7,693 bases of DNA from Spirochaetales bacterium. Lineage in GTDB: Bacteria; Spirochaetota; Spirochaetia; DTKZ01. Below, piece after piece: positions 1 to 7,100 of this stretch. The stretch is taken from contig JAISAF010000453.1 in NCBI GenBank assembly GCA_031266855.1, positions 1-7,693 on the forward strand, read 5' to 3'. Under the pieces are notes generated by a model. It saw only the letters and a list, made by a program, of their open reading frames with translations. It was not told the DNA's origin and did not search any database. Numbering within the stretch: the first letter of the stretch is position 1; every line of letters begins with the position of its first letter. The translations under genes were made by a program, and so were the position numbers.

Positions 1-48
1 GGTATCCTGTTTTACCCCCCTTTATCTTCCCCTTAAGTTTATGATGTT

Positions 49-124
49 GTGCCTGGCACGTTTTTACGTTTCACGGAATAGCGCCATATTTTATAATGTG
101 CTATCGAAAAAGGTGCCTGGCACC
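49..124. repeat. REPIN-like foldback element: two inverted copies of a GTGCCTGGCAC palindrome
   Basis: The palindrome GTGCCTGGCAC occurs at 49-59 and again at 113-123, where it extends to the 13-bp GGTGCCTGGCACC at 112-124. The flanks show that the two copies are inverted: the first is followed by TTTTT and then CG (61-68), the second is preceded by CG and AAAAA (105-111). An inner stem pairs ATAGCGC (78-84) with GTGCTAT (98-104) through one G-U pair. The whole element can therefore fold into one imperfect hairpin of about 75 nt. Short GC-rich palindromes in inverted pairs are typical of REP/REPIN elements mobilised by IS200-like RAYT transposases. No such transposase is in the window, so that origin is inference. 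Confidence 0.6.
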
Positions 125-154
125 AAATCGTCATTTCTTATACTTATTTGACTT

Positions 155-174
155 CCGCGACTTTGCGGTAAATT
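155..174. repeat. Left copy of a 17-bp inverted repeat flanking the gene cluster
   Basis: CGACTTTGCGGTAAATT at 158-174 matches the reverse complement of 7570-7586 at 16 of 17 positions; the only difference is T versus C at the seventh base. A small hairpin overlaps its left end, with CCGC (155-158) pairing to GCGG (165-168). The repeat may be a dispersed intergenic element or part of a larger repeat. Two copies in one window cannot settle that. Confidence 0.5.
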
Positions 175-213
175 TGTTCTCACGTTGCCGCTGGTGCGCG
201 CGCGAGGGATTGT

Positions 214-270
214 AGCGGAAAGCCCACAGGAAGCGCATTGGCGCTTCCGAGGACTTGGAGCGGAAAGCCC
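214..270. repeat. 12-bp direct repeat AGCGGAAAGCCC, two copies
   Basis: AGCGGAAAGCCC is present at 214-225 and again at 259-270, a repeat period of 45 bases. An 8-bp perfect hairpin (229-248) lies between the copies. Part of the unit, GGAAAGC, also occurs inverted as GCTTTCC at 321-327, so the unit can pair in long range around the 272-304 stem. This pattern suggests a modular dispersed intergenic repeat rather than a protein binding site, but no other genome was available for comparison. Confidence 0.55.
229..248. repeat. Perfect 8-bp hairpin with ATTG loop
   Basis: GGAAGCGC (229-236) pairs perfectly with GCGCTTCC (241-248) across the four-base loop ATTG. The stem is GC-rich and stable in RNA or single-stranded DNA. 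No T tract follows it on either strand, so it does not look like an intrinsic terminator. It sits between the two copies of the 12-bp direct repeat and is probably one module of the same repeat region. Confidence 0.6.
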
Positions 271-341
271 GGTTTTTTGCCCGTGAATTTCACGGGCAAA
301 AAACGCGCCTGATGGCAGCCGCTTTCCTGACTTTTTTTTTT
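262..341 (+). terminator. Possible composite terminator of an upstream plus-strand transcript
   Basis: GGAAAGC (262-268) can pair with GCTTTCC (321-327), enclosing the 272-304 stem. Four bases later comes a run of ten T (332-341). A stem followed by a long T tract is the intrinsic terminator pattern. However, the outer stem is only 7 bp with a large enclosed domain, and no gene reading into it is visible. It lies 31 bases before the first gene, so if active it would also insulate that gene from upstream transcription. Confidence 0.25.
272..304. repeat. Perfect 16-bp stem with T6 before and A6 after
   Basis: Bases 272-287 pair with 289-304 without mismatch; the core is GCCCGTGAA on the left and TTCACGGGC on the right. 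The T run (273-278) precedes the GC core and the A run (298-303) follows it. An intrinsic terminator needs A before and T after, and because the element is palindromic neither strand satisfies this. It is therefore better described as a long inverted repeat that may cruciform or act as an mRNA or DNA structural element. Confidence 0.6.
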
Positions 342-362
342 CGTGCGACTGTGATAAACTAT

Positions 363-368
363 AGGTGA
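363..368 (+). promoter_or_regulatory. Shine-Dalgarno AGGTGA for the first gene
   Basis: AGGTGA ends four bases before the ATG at 373. The bases AGGTGAT match the 3' part of the anti-Shine-Dalgarno complement (AGGAGGTGAT), which tolerates this short spacing. It favours the 373 start over the in-frame ATGs at 388 and 403, which have GGAAGG at only two bases or a weak GGGA at nine bases. Confidence 0.5.
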
Positions 369-372
369 TTTT

Positions 373-1302
373 ATGATATGGAAGGTTATGGGACAAATTG
401 TGATGAGTAGATGGATATGCGGGGCGCTGCGCGGGTTTGTTTTTTTTCTTTGCGTGGTTCCGCTTTTTGCCGAGGAGGGGCCGGTCGCGCCTGAGTGGTT
501 TTTATATCAGAGGAGCCTTGAGGCTTTTCGCGCGGATAATTTTGGCGAGGCGGTGAGGCGGCTTAAGGAGCTTGGAGAGGTCTATGGGGAAAGCGCGGAC
601 GCTCTTCATCTTCGTGCGCGTATTTACGAGCAGGAGGGGGAGGCGGATTTGGCGCAGGGTTACTATTTGGCGGCGCTGGAGAGGGGCGGTTTTGGGATTC
701 CTGATGATATATATGTTGTGCGTTACAGGCTCGCGAATCTGTATTATCAGCGGAAGAATTATAAGAGATACGAGGATGTTTTGATGGAGATCGCGCAGGG
801 GCAGGGTTTGTATACGGAGCCGCGTTATGCCCGTATGCGGGATTCCTATATTTCGACGCTGCTGGGGCAGGGGTTTGACGCGCTTGCGGTTCTTTATCGT
901 GTGCCTTTTGATTTTGCGCAGGAGGCGCATCGGGATTTGGGCGCTTTTTACTGTAGAACCGGGCGGGAGATGCAGGGGCTGCTGCATCTGGCTTTCGCGA
1001 ATCTGGCTGTGGTGTCGGCGCTTGCTGATGAGTTAAAGAGCGCTGATCCTGATTACACGTTTACGACTCTGGGCGACACGCTGGAGAGGGTTCAGAGGCA
1101 TTCTGAATTACGGGATTTTCTTGTGCGTAGTGATTTTTATCAGAGTTTGTATTTTTTGGCTGCGGGGATGTACGCGCGGGGCGTTACGCGGGAGGCCCGC
1201 CTTATTTGGGAGCTTGTGGCGCGGTATGGCGCGGGCCTCTGGAAGACTCAGAGCCGCAATCAGCTTATTGCGCCTCGCAGCGAACCTCTTATAACATATT
1301 AA
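373..1302 (+). CDS. Secreted TPR-like protein of unknown function
   Basis: The product has 309 aa and I do not recognise a named family. The N-terminus is a probable signal peptide: basic residues (Arg13, Arg20), a hydrophobic stretch at about residues 21-33 (GFVFFLCVVPLFA) and likely cleavage after Ala33. Cys27 is preceded by FFL and does not form a convincing lipobox, so a soluble periplasmic protein is more likely than a lipoprotein. The mature part is mostly helical with TPR-like repeats at roughly residues 43-75, 76-110 and 113-145; clues are the alternating small and aromatic positions, such as LEAFRADNFGEAV and LANLYYQRKNYKRYEDVL. The rest has weaker helical repeats. TPR proteins are usually protein-interaction scaffolds. 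It ends 8 bases before uvrA, so the two are probably cotranscribed. Codons end heavily in G or T. In-frame ATGs at 388 and 403 are alternative starts that keep the signal peptide. Confidence 0.85.
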   Translation: MIWKVMGQIVMSRWICGALRGFVFFLCVVPLFAEEGPVAPEWFLYQRSLEAFRADNFGEAVRRLKELGEVYGESADALHLRARIYEQEGEADLAQGYYLAALERGGFGIPDDIYVVRYRLANLYYQRKNYKRYEDVLMEIAQGQGLYTEPRYARMRDSYISTLLGQGFDALAVLYRVPFDFAQEAHRDLGAFYCRTGREMQGLLHLAFANLAVVSALADELKSADPDYTFTTLGDTLERVQRHSELRDFLVRSDFYQSLYFLAAGMYARGVTREARLIWELVARYGAGLWKTQSRNQLIAPRSEPLITY

Positions 1303-1310
1303 GAAACAAC

Positions 1311-4148
1311 ATGGACAAAATTATTATCAGGGGCGCGCGGGAGCACAATTTGAAGAATATCGATTTGGAGCTTCCGCGTGACAGGCTTATTGTTATTTCG
1401 GGTTTAAGTGGTTCGGGCAAATCCTCTCTTGCGTTTGATACAATTTTCGCGGAGGGGCAGCGGCGTTATGTGGAGTCTCTTTCTTCTTACGCGCGGCAGT
1501 TTCTGGACAGGCTGGAAAAGCCCGATGTGGATTATATCGGCGGGCTTTCGCCCGCGATTTCCATTGAGCAGAAGACGACTCACCGCAATCCGCGTTCGAC
1601 GGTGGGAACTGTTACGGAGATTTACGATTATTTGCGTCTTTTATTTGCCCGGCTGGGTACGGCGCACTGTCCGCTGTGCGGGAAACCAGTTCGTGAGCAG
1701 TCCGTTGATCAGATTATCGATGCTGTTCTTTCGTATCCTGCCGGTTCGCGTATTATGATTCTGGCTCCTGTTGTTCAGGGTAAAAAGGGGGAACATGCGA
1801 AAATCCTCGCCGACGCGGCGAAGGCGGGTTTTGTGAGGGCGCGCGTTGATGGGGAAGTAGTCAGCCTGGGGGAAGGTTCCCAGGCAGGTTCCCAGGAGCC
1901 GCGCCTTGACAGGAATAAGAAGCACCGGATTGAGATTGTTGTGGACAGGTTGAGCGTGGGGGAGGACAACAGGGGGCGGATTGCTGAATCGGTGGAGACT
2001 GCTTTGGATACTTCGGGTGGTACTGTCGTTGTTGTGCGCGTGGGGGATTCCGGCGGCGGGGAGGAGTTTTTTTCCAGTAAAAACGCCTGTCCTGACTGCG
2101 GTATCAGCCTGCCGGAGCTTCAGCCGAGGCTTTTTTCGTTTAACAATCCTTATGGCGCCTGCCCCGCCTGCTGTGGTCTTGGAATAACGCTTGAGTTTGA
2201 TCCTGATTTGCTTATTCCGAATAAGGATTTGTCTTTTAACGAGGGTGGCATCGCCGCTTATAATCCTGAGGCGCAGTGGTACAGGAGCCGGTTCCGTTCA
2301 CTGGCGAAGCATTTGAATTTCAGTCTTGATACGCCTCTTGGAAAGCTGCCGGCGAAGGTATACAGCGCCATCCTGTATGGCACGAAGGAAAAGCTGCCTG
2401 TTTCCTATACGAACAAGGAAGGTACGGGCAGGTTCGAATACAGCGCGGCGTTTCCCGGCATTCTGGAGGATTTGCGCCGCAGGTATCTGGAGACATCTTC
2501 GGAGGGTGTTAAGGAATGGCTGGAGCGTTTTATGTCGCAAAGGCCCTGCGGCGAATGCGGGGGAAAACGTTTAAAGAAGGAAAGTCTTGCGGTAACTGTC
2601 GGGGGAAAGAATATTTTTGAGCTGTCCTGTCTTTCCGTGGGAGAGGCGCTGCATTTTTTTGAGGGCTTGAAATTTTCGCAAACGCAGAGGCTGATAGCCA
2701 GGCAGATACTGAAAGAGATTCAGGGCAGGCTTTCATTTCTGAAAGATGTGGGTTTGGAGTACCTTACTCTTGAACGCAAGGCTTCGACGCTTTCCGGCGG
2801 AGAGGCCCAGCGTATCCGGCTTGCGACCCAGATCGGCTCCGCCCTTGTGGGTGTGCTGTATATCCTTGACGAACCTACTATTGGCCTTCACCAGCGGGAT
2901 AACCAGAGGCTTATTGAAACGCTGAAACATCTGAGGGATACGGGAAACACCCTGATTGTTGTTGAGCACGATGAGCAGACTTTGCGGAGCGCCGACTATA
3001 TCGTGGATCTTGGTCCCGGTGCGGGTGTTCATGGCGGGCATGTGGTGGCGAAGGGGACTTTGCGGGAAATCCTCGCGAATAAGAAAAGCCTTACCGGGCA
3101 GTTTTTGAATAGGGCCATTACGATTGATTCGCGTGATGAGAAAAGGGAGGGAAACGGTCTTTTCCTGAAACTCCGCGGCGCGTCGGAAAACAACTTGAAA
3201 AATCTTGATGTGTCTTTTCCTTTGGGGAAGTTTATCGTTATAACGGGAGTGTCTGGTTCGGGAAAGTCTTCGCTTTTAACGGATATTCTGTATCCCGCTT
3301 TGTCCAACCGCCTTAATGGCGCGGCGATGCAGGAGGGAAAATTCGCGGGTCTTGAGGGCTGTGAGAATCTGGATAAGGTGATCAATATCGATCAAAATCC
3401 TATTGGAAGAACGCCGCGTTCAAATCCGGCTACGTATGTGGGCTTTTTTACGTTTATCCGCGACCTGTTCGCGGCGCTTCCTGAATCAAAGGCGCGGGGC
3501 TACCGTTCGGGGCGTTTTTCTTTCAATGTGCCTGGAGGCAGGTGCGAAAACTGCCGCGGCGATGGAACCATCCGGATCGAGATGCATTTCCTGCCGGATG
3601 TGTATGTAAGCTGCGAGGTTTGCAAGGGAAAGCGTTTTAACCACGAGACTCTTGATATACGGTATAAAGGGAAAAACATCCATGATATACTGGAAATGAC
3701 GATTGAGGAGGGATTGGCGTTTTTCAGCGCTGTTCCCCGTATTGCCACAAAACTACAGACGCTTAACTCTGTGGGGCTGGGCTATATCCGGCTGGGCCAG
3801 TCGGCGCTGACTCTCTCCGGCGGTGAAGCCCAGAGGATAAAGCTGGCTTTCGAATTATCGAAAAAAAGTACGGGCAGGACTTTCTATATTCTTGATGAGC
3901 CAACGACGGGGCTGCATTTCGCGGATGTGAAGGTGCTGCTTGATGTTTTGCAGAAACTGGTGGATCGCGGGAATACTATGGTGTTGATTGAACATAACTT
4001 TGATGTGATAAAGCAGGCCGACTGGATTATCGATCTTGGCCCCGAGGGCGGGAGCGGGGGAGGGGAGATTATCGCCCAGGGCCTTCCGCGGGATATAGCG
4101 AAAAATCCCCGTTCGTATACGGGAAAATTCCTGCGCGAAGTGATTTAG
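1311..4148 (+). CDS. uvrA: Excinuclease ABC subunit A (UvrA)
   Basis: UvrA is the DNA-damage-recognition ATPase of nucleotide excision repair; as a dimer it loads UvrB onto damaged DNA in the cytoplasm. At 945 aa it is full length (E. coli UvrA is 940 aa). First ATPase module: Walker A GLSGSGKS at 31-38, signature SGGE at 495-498, Walker B Asp520-Glu521. Second module: Walker A GVSGSGKS at 646-653, signature SGGE at 836-839, Walker B Asp862-Glu863. Zinc modules are intact: Cys260/263/284/287 and Cys745/748/768/771. Further CxxC pairs lie at 120/123 and 413/416. The ATG at 1311 gives the canonical N-terminus (MDKIIIRGAREHNLKNI); a longer in-frame reading from TTG at 1206 would overlap the upstream gene and add 35 non-conserved residues. 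No clear Shine-Dalgarno precedes the ATG, so coupling to the upstream gene is likely. A small duplication is seen at residues 189-196. Confidence 0.98.
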   Translation: MDKIIIRGAREHNLKNIDLELPRDRLIVISGLSGSGKSSLAFDTIFAEGQRRYVESLSSYARQFLDRLEKPDVDYIGGLSPAISIEQKTTHRNPRSTVGTVTEIYDYLRLLFARLGTAHCPLCGKPVREQSVDQIIDAVLSYPAGSRIMILAPVVQGKKGEHAKILADAAKAGFVRARVDGEVVSLGEGSQAGSQEPRLDRNKKHRIEIVVDRLSVGEDNRGRIAESVETALDTSGGTVVVVRVGDSGGGEEFFSSKNACPDCGISLPELQPRLFSFNNPYGACPACCGLGITLEFDPDLLIPNKDLSFNEGGIAAYNPEAQWYRSRFRSLAKHLNFSLDTPLGKLPAKVYSAILYGTKEKLPVSYTNKEGTGRFEYSAAFPGILEDLRRRYLETSSEGVKEWLERFMSQRPCGECGGKRLKKESLAVTVGGKNIFELSCLSVGEALHFFEGLKFSQTQRLIARQILKEIQGRLSFLKDVGLEYLTLERKASTLSGGEAQRIRLATQIGSALVGVLYILDEPTIGLHQRDNQRLIETLKHLRDTGNTLIVVEHDEQTLRSADYIVDLGPGAGVHGGHVVAKGTLREILANKKSLTGQFLNRAITIDSRDEKREGNGLFLKLRGASENNLKNLDVSFPLGKFIVITGVSGSGKSSLLTDILYPALSNRLNGAAMQEGKFAGLEGCENLDKVINIDQNPIGRTPRSNPATYVGFFTFIRDLFAALPESKARGYRSGRFSFNVPGGRCENCRGDGTIRIEMHFLPDVYVSCEVCKGKRFNHETLDIRYKGKNIHDILEMTIEEGLAFFSAVPRIATKLQTLNSVGLGYIRLGQSALTLSGGEAQRIKLAFELSKKSTGRTFYILDEPTTGLHFADVKVLLDVLQKLVDRGNTMVLIEHNFDVIKQADWIIDLGPEGGSGGGEIIAQGLPRDIAKNPRSYTGKFLREVI
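1865..1896 (+). repeat. Short tandem duplication within uvrA
   Basis: AGGTTCCCAGG occurs at 1874-1884 and 1886-1896 with a 12-base period, which preserves the reading frame and encodes GSQA-GSQE (UvrA residues 189-196). An inverted CCTGGG at 1865-1870 can pair with either CCCAGG. The repeat falls in the region that corresponds to the UvrB-binding domain, in a segment that is shorter in E. coli UvrA as I remember it. Replication slippage is the simplest origin. Confidence 0.6.
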
Positions 4149-4151
4149 GAG
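4147..4151 (+). promoter_or_regulatory. Shine-Dalgarno AGGAG that sets the TTG start of lptD
   Basis: AGGAG overlaps the uvrA stop codon (TAG at 4146-4148) and ends seven bases before the TTG at 4159, which is ideal spacing. The next in-frame ATG is at 4375 and would remove the whole signal peptide, so this site decides the start. The overlap with the uvrA stop suggests that ribosomes finishing uvrA help initiation of lptD. Confidence 0.75.
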
Positions 4152-4158
4152 ACTTCCG

Positions 4159-7100
4159 TTGAAGCTGGGGTTTGCCGGGTCTGTGGTTGCGGTTTTGCTT
4201 GTTCTTGCTGTGCCGCGGCTCGTGGCGCAGGAGGGTGCCCCGGCGGACGAGGATATTACTACTGAGGATACGAATACCGGAGAAACAGATGTTCCTTCTG
4301 TAGAGGAGGATGTCGTGGAGGAAGCGCCCCCGCCGGAGCCGCGGGGTTCCGCCTTGCAGAGAGAGGTTCTTCCTATGGATATCAAAACTTCCTCCTTTAC
4401 GGATCTGGCCCTCTGGTGTACCAGGCTGGGACTTTCGGCCCAGGGCGACAGGAGTACCCTCGAAAGGCGTTTGTACGAATATTACGGCGTGCAGCCGCCG
4501 CAGACAATAGCGGATGAATCATCGGAAATAACGATAGAGCGATCCCAGCGGACAGAATACTTTTCCCTGGAGGAATTCAAGGAAGACTATGTCCGGCTTG
4601 ATGGCGGTGTTTTTATGAAAATGACTGACAAAAAAAAAGGTCATACCTACACCATCAAAGCCGATTCGATACTTTATAATCAAACCCTTAAACTTTTGAG
4701 CGCAAACGGTCATGTGGAGTACAGTATTTCCGGCGGCGGACGGGACGAAAGTTTTACCGGCGAAAGCCTGACCATGAATATTGATACCTGGGAAGGCTAT
4801 TTTTTTGATGGTACTACCTTCCGCGACCGTACCGTGGAAGAGGCCGATCTGACCTTCCGTATCCAGGGGGAATTTGTGTCCCGCTCTTCCTCGGATTTTG
4901 TTATCATGGAAAACGCGACGATTACCTCTTCCCCCAGGATTCCCGCGAACTACAGGATAGAGGCCGACAAGATATGGATACTCGACAAGGGGGAATTCGG
5001 TTTAAGCGGGGCAACCCTGAATGTCGGGCATATTCCTGTTTTTTATTTTCCCTTCTTCTTTTATCCCGGAGACGAGGTCATCTTCCATCCTGTTTTCGGA
5101 CAACGTACCCGCGAAGGGACATTTATGCAGACCACAACGTACTTCATCGGCAACAGGAAAAACACCGCGTTTCCTTTTGCTTTTCTGAACGTCGCCGATG
5201 AAGGCGATAACGATAAGATCAAGGAAACCCGTGGCATTTTCCTGCACGATACCGAGGAGGCACTGGGAACAGGTGAAAACACCTACCTGAAAGCGATGTT
5301 CGATGTGTATTCAAATCTGGGTACCTATGTGGGGCTGGGCGGCGATATCAGCGGAATGTTTCCCGGCCTGAATACACTGTCATTTAACCTGGGGATAGGC
5401 GGAAGCCGCAATCTTTACTCCCAGGAAAACAGCTCGACAACTATTCCGGGCTATGCGGGATCCTATACTCCCCATTTCCAGAACACGGACGGAAGTCTTG
5501 AGACGCACTGGCACCGTTCCATGCTGGGTACTATGGAGGTTCCCTGGCGCTACGGCGCTTCGGTGAAACTCGCGTTTTCTCTTGACAGGCTTAATGTTAA
5601 TCTGCTCATGGAACTGTATTCCGATCCCTATCTTGAGGAGGATTTTTTCAACCGGGCGGAACAGATGGACTGGTCGAAGATTTTTGACGGGTTCACGGAT
5701 AAGGAGGAAACCGAAACCGTACCGCTCAAGGACCGCTTGAGCTGGCAGCTTGACGGAAGATACTCCCCCGATGTGTCCTTCCTGTCGCCGTACCTGAGTA
5801 ATTTTTCGCTCTCCCGTTTTCTAGTGTCCATGGACTGGAGGAATAAGGAGACTCCGTCGGGAAGCCTGCCGCTTTTCGCACGCAACGTTGATCCGACGCG
5901 GCGGTTTTATTATCCCGATTCCGTTACGGTCCCCGAACTGTCCTTCCAGATTGGAGGGACTCTTTTTTCGTCCGATGATAACAAGCCCGAATCTCCGGCT
6001 GCCGCTGGCGGGACCGCGGACGCTTCCACCAGTGAAGAAGGAGCGCCCGCTTTGGTACGTCCTCCCTGGGAGGACGAAGAACAGGCCGCGGAAAGCGACA
6101 CGCAGTCCGAAGACCCCTTACGGCTCCCGGACCTCCGCAAGGACATAGCGGTTTCCCTTTTTCCCACACCCTTCGGGTACACCATCGGCTACAGCCTGAA
6201 TCCCAGAATTACCTACCAGATGCGGACAAACTCGCGGGACTGGAATATGGCGGAAGACGTGCGTTACGACTTTGCCTATTCGACGGCGAGCCTGCAAAAC
6301 GCGCTCCAGCTTTCCTACTCATTCCGCTTTTACGAAACTCTTCTGCAAGTGTCGGGAAACACCAGCCTTGCCACACAGTACCAGAACGTTGATATTTATG
6401 ATGACGAGCTTAGCCAGACAGAAAAGGACAATCTTATCCTACAGGCGTACAGGTATTCTTCGTTAAACCTGACGAACGGCGTTGATTTTACAACCTATCC
6501 TTTTGCCCAGACCGATTTATTCAAGTCAACAAATTTCCGCTATAATATCGGAACGCTTCTGTACCGCAAAACCTTTGATCCCGCGGGTACTATAGCCGAT
6601 CCGCAATACCGGGATGAGTATTTCAAACCGACGCAGGAGTACATTACCGCAAACAGCCTGAACATGGACGCTTCCGTGGAAACCCTGCCGTTTACCCCGC
6701 GCGTACAGCTCTCGTATGTTCTGCCCCCCCTGGATAAAAGTTTTGCCGCGACTTCGATACTTACAACAGGCCCCCTCATCAGTACCGCGGTTTTTCAGAC
6801 GCGGCAGGTTGAAGATAAATGGGTAAACCAGCCATTCTCTATCGACGAGCAGCTCAAAATAGCCGATAGGGTTTCCCTCCGGGCAACATACCTGTATGAT
6901 TACGAGGAAGACACGCATTACTCCCTGGTCAGCAACCTCCAGCTTTTTTTTCTAACGGCATCGTATGAACTGCGTTATACGCAACCATATACCTTTAACG
7001 GACCTGCCACTGGCTGGATCATCGAACCGGAAAAGGAATTTATTCCTTCCAAGGCGGGCTTGGGCATAAACTACAACTTTGAATCCGAACCACTGTGGAA

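Larger units (their letters stand above)
1..372. other. Intergenic region rich in repeats and hairpins, no gene
   Basis: No convincing coding region is visible on either strand. The plus-strand frame starting at base 2 stays open only to about base 151 and runs through the palindromic repeats. A longer minus-strand frame at 91-396 has a low-complexity translation rich in Ser, Arg and Lys with no recognisable domain, and it is built from the inverted repeats. The region instead carries several independent foldback elements, listed separately. I found no good sigma-70 promoter: a perfect TATAAT lies at 92-97, but its upstream hexamer at proper spacing matches the -35 consensus at only about two bases, and it sits inside a foldback element. 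A TTGACT at 148-153 has no good -10 at normal spacing. Confidence 0.7.

Noticed and set aside
78..106. dif-like recombination site suggested by the palindromic AT-rich centre around TATAAT
   Set aside because: The arms do not match the XerC/XerD consensus well, and the symmetry is explained by the inner stem of the foldback repeat.
350..366. Extended -10 promoter (TGTGATAAA) just before the first gene
   Set aside because: There is no -35 at normal spacing, and the predicted transcript would start inside the Shine-Dalgarno sequence.
91..396. Open frame of 101 codons on the minus strand
   Set aside because: It runs through the inverted repeats, its translation has no recognisable domain, and it overlaps the start of the secreted TPR-like gene.
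1206..1310. Longer uvrA starting at TTG 1206
   Set aside because: It would overlap the upstream gene by 97 bases and add 35 residues before the canonical UvrA N-terminus, which begins exactly at the ATG at 1311.
3855..4385. Long minus-strand frame (176 codons) across the uvrA-lptD junction
   Set aside because: It is the shadow of conserved UvrA sequence and the acidic lptD linker; the Ser/Thr/Ala-rich translation shows no domain.
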